A stretch of DNA of 9,819 nucleotides, taken from the NCBI GenBank assembly GCA_023416175.1, contig JAEZIE010000028.1, positions 1-9,819 on the forward strand, given 5' to 3'. Positions 7,043 through 9,819 of this stretch are shown here, one piece after another; position 1 is the first letter of the stretch, and each line of letters begins with the position of its first letter. Under the pieces are notes generated by a model, which had not been told where the DNA came from, did not search any database, and worked only from the letters and a program-made list of their open reading frames with translations. Made by a program: the position numbers and the translations under genes. The stretch comes from Bacillota bacterium. GTDB taxonomy: Bacteria > Bacillota > Clostridia > Christensenellales > CAG-138.

Positions 7043-7843
7043 ATGACGAAGCTTGGCTTTATCGGCGCCGGTAACATGGGGGAAGCGATCCTGCGCGGAA
7101 TCCTTCGGGAAGGGCTTGTGACGCCTTCTAACGTATACATATTTGATCCAAATAAGGAAAAGGTCAAAGAGCTGCAAGGGGATCTTGGCGTATTGACTGC
7201 CCAAAGCAGCCTGGCCATGATCAGCGCGTGCGACGTAGTTTTGCTTGCAGTCAAGCCCAACATCTGTGCGACCGTATTATGCGAATGCAGCAAGGCTCTA
7301 AAGAATAAGGCGCTCATTTCTATCGTAACCGGCTGGAGCCGCGCGGATATTGCGGAGCTGGTCCCAGACTGCCGCATTTTACGTGTGATGCCCAATACGC
7401 CCTGCATGGTTGGACAAGGTATGGTTGCAATGGATATGGACCATACGTTAAGCGAGGAGGAATTCCAGTTCGCCCAGGCGTTGTTTATGTCCACCGGCAA
7501 GGCAGAACCCGTACCCAGCTACCTGATGGACGCCGTGGTCGGCGTTTCGGGCAGCGGGCCGGCATACGTCTATCTCTTTATTGAGGCTATGGCGGATGGC
7601 GGCGTACGGGCAGGACTGCCACGCACGCTTGCCTATAAACTGGCCGCACAAACGGTGCTTGGCGCTGCCAAAATGGTGCTCGATACCGGCATACATCCGG
7701 GCGCATTGAAGGATGCGGTCTGCTCACCTGGCGGAACGACAATTGAGGCCGTAGCGGCGCTTGAACGCGGCGGAATGCGCGCCGCGGTGCTGGATGCGGT
7801 GGAAGTTTGCGTGGACAAGGCTCGCGCTCTCGCAGCCAAATAG
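7043..7843 (+). CDS. proC: Pyrroline-5-carboxylate reductase
   Basis: ProC reduces 1-pyrroline-5-carboxylate to proline with NAD(P)H, the last step of proline synthesis. The 266-residue product has the Rossmann motif GFIGAGNMGEAI at the N-terminus, LLAVKP, RVMPNTPCMVGQG, the dimer-domain stretch SGSGPAYVYLFIEAMADGG and the family signature around CSPGGTTIEAVAALERGG. Length is typical. Although the frame is open from 6983, AGGAGGG at 7030-7036 sits six bases before the ATG at 7043, which begins the conserved motif. No other proline gene is near. No clear promoter lies between the tRNA terminator and the gene; TATATA at 7002-7007 is only a possibility. rnhA follows after four bases. Confidence 0.96.
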   Translation: MTKLGFIGAGNMGEAILRGILREGLVTPSNVYIFDPNKEKVKELQGDLGVLTAQSSLAMISACDVVLLAVKPNICATVLCECSKALKNKALISIVTGWSRADIAELVPDCRILRVMPNTPCMVGQGMVAMDMDHTLSEEEFQFAQALFMSTGKAEPVPSYLMDAVVGVSGSGPAYVYLFIEAMADGGVRAGLPRTLAYKLAAQTVLGAAKMVLDTGIHPGALKDAVCSPGGTTIEAVAALERGGMRAAVLDAVEVCVDKARALAAK

Positions 7844-7847
7844 CACG

Positions 7848-8297
7848 ATGAAAGAGATTATTATTTACACGGACGGCGCGTGCTCCGGAAACCCCGGCCC
7901 AGGCGGCTGGGGCGCTATCCTACAATACAAAAGCCATAAAAAGGTAATTTCAGGCGGGGAAGGGGAGACCACCAACAACCGAATGGAATTGATGGCGGCA
8001 ATTTGCGCTTTAGAAGCACTTTTAGAGCCCTGCAAAGTGGATTTATATACGGACAGCGCCTATCTATGCCGGGCATTCACCGAAAACTGGATTATCAATT
8101 GGCAGCGCAACGGCTGGAAAACGGCCGGAAAGCAGGATGTTGAAAACCAGGATCTCTGGAAACGGCTTTTAAAACAGACAGACATCCATAAGGTTACATG
8201 GCATAAAGTAAAAGGCCACAGCGACAACGAAAACAACAACCGGTGCGATGCGCTTGCACGCGCGGCAATTAAGAATCTGAAACAGCCGTCCGTATAG
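7848..8297 (+). CDS. rnhA: Ribonuclease HI
   Basis: RNase HI cuts the RNA strand of RNA-DNA hybrids. The 149-residue protein begins IIIYTDGACSGNPGPGGWG and has all active-site residues at nearly the E. coli positions: Asp9, Glu47 (NNRMEL), Asp69 (YTDSAYL), His124 (VKGHSDNENN) and Asp134. It has the E. coli-type basic loop (NWQRNGWKTAGKQDVENQDLW) but no N-terminal hybrid-binding domain. The start at 7848 is four bases after the proC stop and has no recognisable ribosome binding site, so translation is probably coupled to proC. The last codons form part of the terminator stem. Confidence 0.96.
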   Translation: MKEIIIYTDGACSGNPGPGGWGAILQYKSHKKVISGGEGETTNNRMELMAAICALEALLEPCKVDLYTDSAYLCRAFTENWIINWQRNGWKTAGKQDVENQDLWKRLLKQTDIHKVTWHKVKGHSDNENNNRCDALARAAIKNLKQPSV

Positions 8298-8310
8298 GGC
8301 GGCTGTTTTT
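8280..8310 (+). terminator. Terminator of proC-rnhA
   Basis: A 12-bp stem (8280-8291 with 8297-8308, one G-U pair) with a five-base loop, running into TTTTT. It overlaps the rnhA stop codon and marks the end of the ordinary gene-dense part of the window. Confidence 0.92.
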
Positions 8311-8398
8311 GTAGATTATCTGTAGCTAAACAAAAGCCACCAGGGGTCGTCAAAGAGCGAAAAATAGATTTTGCGGGGTAGTCTTTCCAAAAAATCGA

Positions 8399-8431
8399 TT
8401 ATACTATTCGTTAAACTTGCTGTTTAGCGAA
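8399..8431 (+). repeat. Dyad site A (TATACTATTCGTTAAA family)
   Basis: TTATACTATTCGTTAAA at 8399-8415 is one of three exact 17-nt copies in the region; with two more bases upstream it is identical over 19 nt to the copy at 9576-9594. Its left arm is followed by a seven-base spacer (CTTGCTG) and the imperfect right arm TTTAGCGAA (8423-8431). The dyad could bind a dimeric recombinase or repressor. The embedded TATACT also resembles a -10 box, but no -35 is visible. Confidence 0.75.
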
Positions 8432-8490
8432 AGCGGAGGAAGGATGCAGCCCGGACAAATCGAGCATACTTCCGGAGCGGTAGTTCCGGT

Positions 8491-8555
8491 GCAGCCGATG
8501 CCGCCCTGTCGCGTTGCAGCTTGCCATGGAGCCTCCATCAGGGTGGGTCGGCTGC
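8491..8555 (+). repeat. GC-rich hairpin 1
   Basis: GCAGCCGA (8491-8498) pairs with TCGGCTGC (8548-8555), and CCGCCCTG (8501-8508) with CAGGGTGG (8539-8546, one G-U). The apical part contains GCTTGCCATGGAGCCTC (8519-8535), whose exact reverse complement recurs at 8991-9007. No T tract follows, so it is not a terminator. It could be part of a structured RNA or a DNA hairpin element. Confidence 0.75.
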
Positions 8556-8556
8556 A

Positions 8557-8587
8557 TTTGTGCCGCCGCCTAAGCGGAGGGCACAAA
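8557..8587 (+). repeat. Hairpin 2
   Basis: TTTGTGCC (8557-8564) pairs perfectly with GGCACAAA (8580-8587); inside, CCGC (8566-8569) pairs with GCGG (8574-8577) around the tetraloop CTAA. It starts one base after the end of hairpin 1, so the two could stack coaxially in an RNA. Confidence 0.75.
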
Positions 8588-8591
8588 AGGA

Positions 8592-8620
8592 ACTATTTGC
8601 TAAACACTCAGTTTAACGAA
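8592..8620 (+). repeat. Dyad site D, degenerate copy of the motif
   Basis: ACTATTTGCTAAA (8592-8604) differs from the consensus arm ACTATTCGTTAAA at two positions. A seven-base spacer and TTTAACGAA (8612-8620) follow. Arm, spacer length and the flank GAAAG match site A in direct orientation, so A and D bracket hairpins 1 and 2. Confidence 0.6.
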
Positions 8621-8625
8621 AGAGA

Positions 8626-8688
8626 GCCGTTTATGCGCCGGAATTGGCCTTTCTGAGGCTCCAGGACGGCAAAGGCAGGATAAACGGC
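8626..8688 (+). repeat. Hairpin 3
   Basis: GCCGTTTAT (8626-8634) pairs perfectly with ATAAACGGC (8680-8688). The interior holds smaller helices (GCCT/AGGC around 8648-8659) and another GAGGCTCCA (8655-8663), the core of the 17-nt repeat found in hairpins 1 and 5. Confidence 0.65.
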
Positions 8689-8741
8689 GAACGGTAGTTT
8701 TCACCCGGCAGGAGCACACCACGCAGAAAACGCACGCTTAT

Positions 8742-8810
8742 GCGTAGGCGCGTCATACGCGCCGGAGGGGGAAAGGGGGTCCCCTCCTCGGCCCGTAGAT
8801 GCGCCTACGC
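8742..8810 (+). repeat. Hairpin 4 with 10-bp perfect base stem
   Basis: GCGTAGGCGC (8742-8751) pairs perfectly with GCGCCTACGC (8801-8810). Inside, GCCG (8761-8764) can pair with CGGC (8789-8792) and AGGGG (8766-8770) with CCCCT (8781-8785). Very GC-rich, with no T tract. Confidence 0.75.
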
Positions 8811-8829
8811 TTAAAGGGGTTGTTTTCAT

Positions 8830-8848
8830 TGTGCAGTGACCGTGCACA
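8830..8848 (+). repeat. Small inverted repeat TGTGCA/TGCACA
   Basis: TGTGCA (8830-8835) and TGCACA (8843-8848) form a six-pair hairpin with a seven-base loop, between hairpins 4 and 5. It could also be a short operator. Confidence 0.45.
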
Positions 8849-8890
8849 GGTGTAAATGCAGTTCGCCCTTTATTTGTCAAATTATGAGGG

Positions 8891-9015
8891 AAAAAAATGC
8901 TTGCTTAGGAGGACGCATGTGGTAGGCTGTCGGCCTCGGCTGCTCTCAACAGGGGGCCGCCCACAGGCAGCCGTAAACCACATGCGTCCAGAGGCTCCAT
9001 GGCAAGCATTTTTTT
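8891..9015. repeat. 125-nt long hairpin element (hairpin 5)
   Basis: The ends AAAAAAATGCTTGC (8891-8904) and GCAAGCATTTTTTT (9002-9015) are perfect 14-bp complements. After a small asymmetric internal loop, GGACGCATGTGGT (8911-8923) pairs perfectly with ACCACATGCGTCC (8977-8989). The apex can form CGGCTGC/GCAGCCG (8937-8943 with 8967-8973). The A7/T7 ends mean either strand would carry a T run after the stem, so it may act as a bidirectional terminator. Otherwise it is a miniature inverted-repeat element or the core of a structured RNA. Confidence 0.85.
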
Positions 9016-9051
9016 ACCGTCAGAGTGATGTCGGTTTGATGGAAATTTTAG

Positions 9052-9084
9052 TGAGGGTGCATACTTGATTGTACCCTCATTTTT
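9052..9084 (+). terminator. Intrinsic terminator without an upstream gene
   Basis: TGAGGGTGCA (9052-9061) pairs with TGTACCCTCA (9070-9079, one G-U) around an eight-base loop and is followed by TTTTT. With no protein gene for 750 bases upstream, it suggests that a non-coding transcript ends here. Confidence 0.75.
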
Positions 9085-9090
9085 ACGTCA

Positions 9091-9115
9091 CTTTTGAAAC
9101 CTTAAAGTTTAAAAG
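9091..9115. repeat. AT-rich inverted repeat
   Basis: CTTTT-g-AAAC (9091-9100) pairs with GTTT-AAAAG (9107-9115), with one bulged base and a six-base loop. AGTATAA (9114-9120), part of the repeated motif family, overlaps its right end. Confidence 0.4.
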
Positions 9116-9146
9116 TATAAGTTTGATGCTTTTCTGATGTGAAAAC

Positions 9147-9176
9147 GATGTAGACCGGCGCGAGCGCGCGCACATC
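9147..9176. repeat. GC-rich hairpin 6
   Basis: GATGT (9147-9151) pairs with ACATC (9172-9176) and GCGCG (9158-9162) with CGCGC (9167-9171) around the tetraloop AGCG. There is no T tract. Confidence 0.5.
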
Positions 9177-9253
9177 CCGGAAGCCTCATCATCGCACAAC
9201 AACATGGCCGCGAGCGCAAGCCGGGCGCACCTCGTACCCGCGAGAAACATAAA

Positions 9254-9285
9254 ACTATTCGTTAAACTTGTCTTTAACGAATAGT
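9254..9285. repeat. Perfect dyad site B: 13-bp arms, 6-bp spacer; candidate recombinase core site or operator
   Basis: ACTATTCGTTAAA (9254-9266), spacer CTTGTC, and its exact reverse complement (9273-9285). The right arm extends to the full 17-nt motif on the minus strand (9273-9289). Two inverted 11-13 bp arms around a 6-8 bp spacer are the architecture of tyrosine-recombinase core sites such as dif and loxP, and a tyrosine recombinase gene starts 370 bases downstream. A dimeric repressor operator would look the same. The symmetry is seen; the role is inferred. Confidence 0.85.
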
Positions 9286-9566
9286 ATAAAAGAAAACAAG
9301 AGCATCATTTCAACGCTTCCCCAACAAGTCGAACCCTTATCAATCCACTCGCATGACGGTTACTTTTTTGTGTCTACTTTTGCTCACACATCTATCGGTC
9401 ATAAAAAAACTCTGAAGCTCTGTTTTCGAGGATATTGAAATCCGTATACTGAGAAGCTCTCCAGAGAGTATCTTTTTAACGACATCGGCGCTGATTCATT
9501 CGCACATTGGGAAAAGATCTTGCGTAAACCGAATAAAACACTATGGGCCCCTTCCCTTTTCCATGC

Positions 9567-9594
9567 ATAGTATAAGATTATACTATTCGTTAAA
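9567..9594 (+). promoter_or_regulatory. Motif site C, overlapping the recombinase promoter region
   Basis: TTATACTATTCGTTAAA (9578-9594) is the third exact 17-nt copy. Its left part is also half of a second palindrome, in which ATAGTATAA (9567-9575) and TTATACTAT (9578-9586) are separated by two bases. The expected right arm TTTAACGAA is missing, so as a core site it would be a half-site. It covers the -35 position of the promoter at 9604-9612, as an autoregulatory site would. Confidence 0.6.
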
Positions 9595-9603
9595 ACCCAT
9601 ATA

Positions 9604-9612
9604 TGGTATACT
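9604..9612 (+). promoter_or_regulatory. Extended -10 element of the recombinase gene
   Basis: TGGTATACT is an extended -10 box 42 bases before the start codon. The -35 region (TATTCG or TTCGTT) is poor and lies within motif C. Confidence 0.5.
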
Positions 9613-9654
9613 TTACTTAATACATTGGTTATTGAAAATTGCTTTGGAGAACAT

Positions 9655-9819
9655 ATGTCCGAAATCTATTCCATTAAAAATACAAAACAATTCACGCGAA
9701 AGCTGCGCACCCTGTTAAACGAACTTCCGAGCTGCTGCGGCACTTATTTCCGCGGCATTGAAAGCCAGACCTCCGTGCTCACGCGCTACGGCTACGCGGT
9801 GGATTTAAAGACGTTCTTT
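9655..9819 (+). CDS. Tyrosine recombinase/integrase, N-terminal part (runs off the window)
   Basis: Only the first 55 codons are present and the frame is open at the end. The sequence contains ELPSCCGTYFRGIESQT, then SVLTRYGYAVDLKTFF. This is the pattern of the N-terminal core-binding (SAM-like) domain of clostridial tyrosine recombinases: an acidic/Pro start, the phrase FxRGIE, Thr/Ser-rich turn, then the R-x-x-Y-x-x-DL-x-x-F helix. The catalytic Arg-His-Arg-Tyr domain would lie beyond the window, so activity cannot be judged. GGAGA at 9646-9650 precedes the ATG by four bases. Its leader carries motif C, and the hairpin and dyad region lies immediately upstream, which suggests these sites belong to it. 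It could be an element integrase or a stand-alone inversion/excision enzyme. Confidence 0.75.
   Translation, partial: MSEIYSIKNTKQFTRKLRTLLNELPSCCGTYFRGIESQTSVLTRYGYAVDLKTFF

Larger units (their letters stand above)
8311..9654. other. Long non-coding region rich in hairpins and repeated dyad sites
   Basis: About 1.34 kb between rnhA and a tyrosine recombinase gene. Open frames here (for example 70-80 codons around 8417-8656 and 8856-9068) run straight through both arms of strong inverted repeats, have no family resemblance I can see and change composition along their length, so I do not call them genes. What it holds: a family of TATACTATTCGTTAAA motifs, at least six strong hairpins between 8491 and 9176, one terminator-like structure, and an AT-richer stretch (9290-9560) without recognisable content. 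Composition swings between very GC-rich hairpins and AT-rich linkers, unlike the genes to the left, which suggests an acquired or mobile segment. Confidence 0.8.

Noticed and set aside
8417..8656. Open frame of 70-79 codons with a GGAGG before an ATG at 8444
   Set aside because: It runs through both arms of hairpins 1 and 2 and through site D; no family resemblance, and the same repeat yields similar peptides on the other strand (8404-8586). Best explained as structured non-coding sequence.
8856..9068. 70-codon open frame across the 125-nt hairpin
   Set aside because: It spans both arms of an extended inverted repeat, has no ribosome binding site at its first start, and ends inside the terminator stem at 9052-9084.
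8400..9084. Known RNAs: RNase P, tmRNA, SRP RNA, 6S RNA
   Set aside because: None of their conserved sequence blocks that I could recall is present, and the hairpin pattern does not match by eye; a covariance scan would settle it.
8403..9285. True integron attC sites (GTTRRRY and RYYYAAC boxes)
   Set aside because: GTTAAAC and GTTTAAC fit the consensus letters, but any GTTAAAC inverted repeat would. Box order, the L boxes and the extrahelical bases of attC are not recognisable, and no IntI-specific domain can be seen in the 55 residues available.
9305..9373. Minus-strand 22-codon fragment ending in SGLIRVRLVGEALK-stop, possibly a gene remnant
   Set aside because: It looks protein-like, but it is too short, lacks a start and has a stop just upstream; I recognise no family.
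9446..9477. ATACT/AGTAT inverted repeat followed by TTTTT as a terminator
   Set aside because: Only five outer pairs and no consistent inner stem; too weak to call.
8311..9654. CRISPR array
   Set aside because: The repeated motif occurs at irregular intervals (about 190, 660 and 320 bases), in both orientations, without uniform spacers or cas genes.

Overview
The window looks like a chromosomal segment of a spore-forming member of the Clostridia (Firmicutes) with mid-range GC. Four things point there: a full-length pro-sigma-K gene, the mltG / U32-peptidase gene order familiar from the Bacillus yrrL-yrrO region, a small CD1247-like acidic zinc-ribbon gene directly after efp, and strong AGGAGG-type ribosome binding sites throughout. 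The genus cannot be fixed from the sequence. All protein genes recognised here lie on the + strand.

Positions 1-8310 are ordinary core genome in short transcription units. (1) mltG (peptidoglycan glycan-strand release), a U32-family gene of the TrhP tRNA-hydroxylation type, and a GNAT acetyltransferase, closed by a hairpin at 2956-2991. (2) sigK, encoding an uninterrupted late mother-cell sigma factor with a pro-sequence. (3) An endonuclease IV-like TIM-barrel gene with its own TATAAT box. (4) efp plus a CD1247-like zinc-ribbon gene, from an extended -10 promoter, ending at a textbook terminator (5886-5925). (5) An alpha/beta hydrolase. (6) A tRNA-Trp gene with a full-consensus promoter and its own terminator. 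(7) proC (proline synthesis) and rnhA (RNase HI), apparently translationally coupled, ending at a terminator whose stem overlaps the rnhA stop codon.

Positions 8311-9654 (about 1.34 kb) hold no convincing protein gene and are very different in texture. They contain a dense run of GC-rich hairpins, including a 125-nt hairpin with 14-bp and 13-bp perfect stems, an exact 17-nt inverted repeat shared by two of the hairpins, a terminator at 9052-9084, and a recurring 13-19 nt motif built on TATACTATTCGTTAAA. One site is a perfect dyad of two 13-bp arms around a 6-bp spacer (9254-9285), which is the geometry of a tyrosine-recombinase core site. Two related dyads with 7-nt spacers (8403-8431 and 8592-8620) flank the first hairpin cluster.

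At 9655 a gene for a tyrosine recombinase/integrase starts and runs off the window. A further copy of the motif covers its promoter. The most interesting hypothesis is therefore a recombinase with its own recombination or operator sites and an adjacent array of non-coding structured DNA/RNA segments, with integron-like geometry but no recognisable protein cassettes. The repeats and stems are read directly from the sequence; the recombination function is inference.
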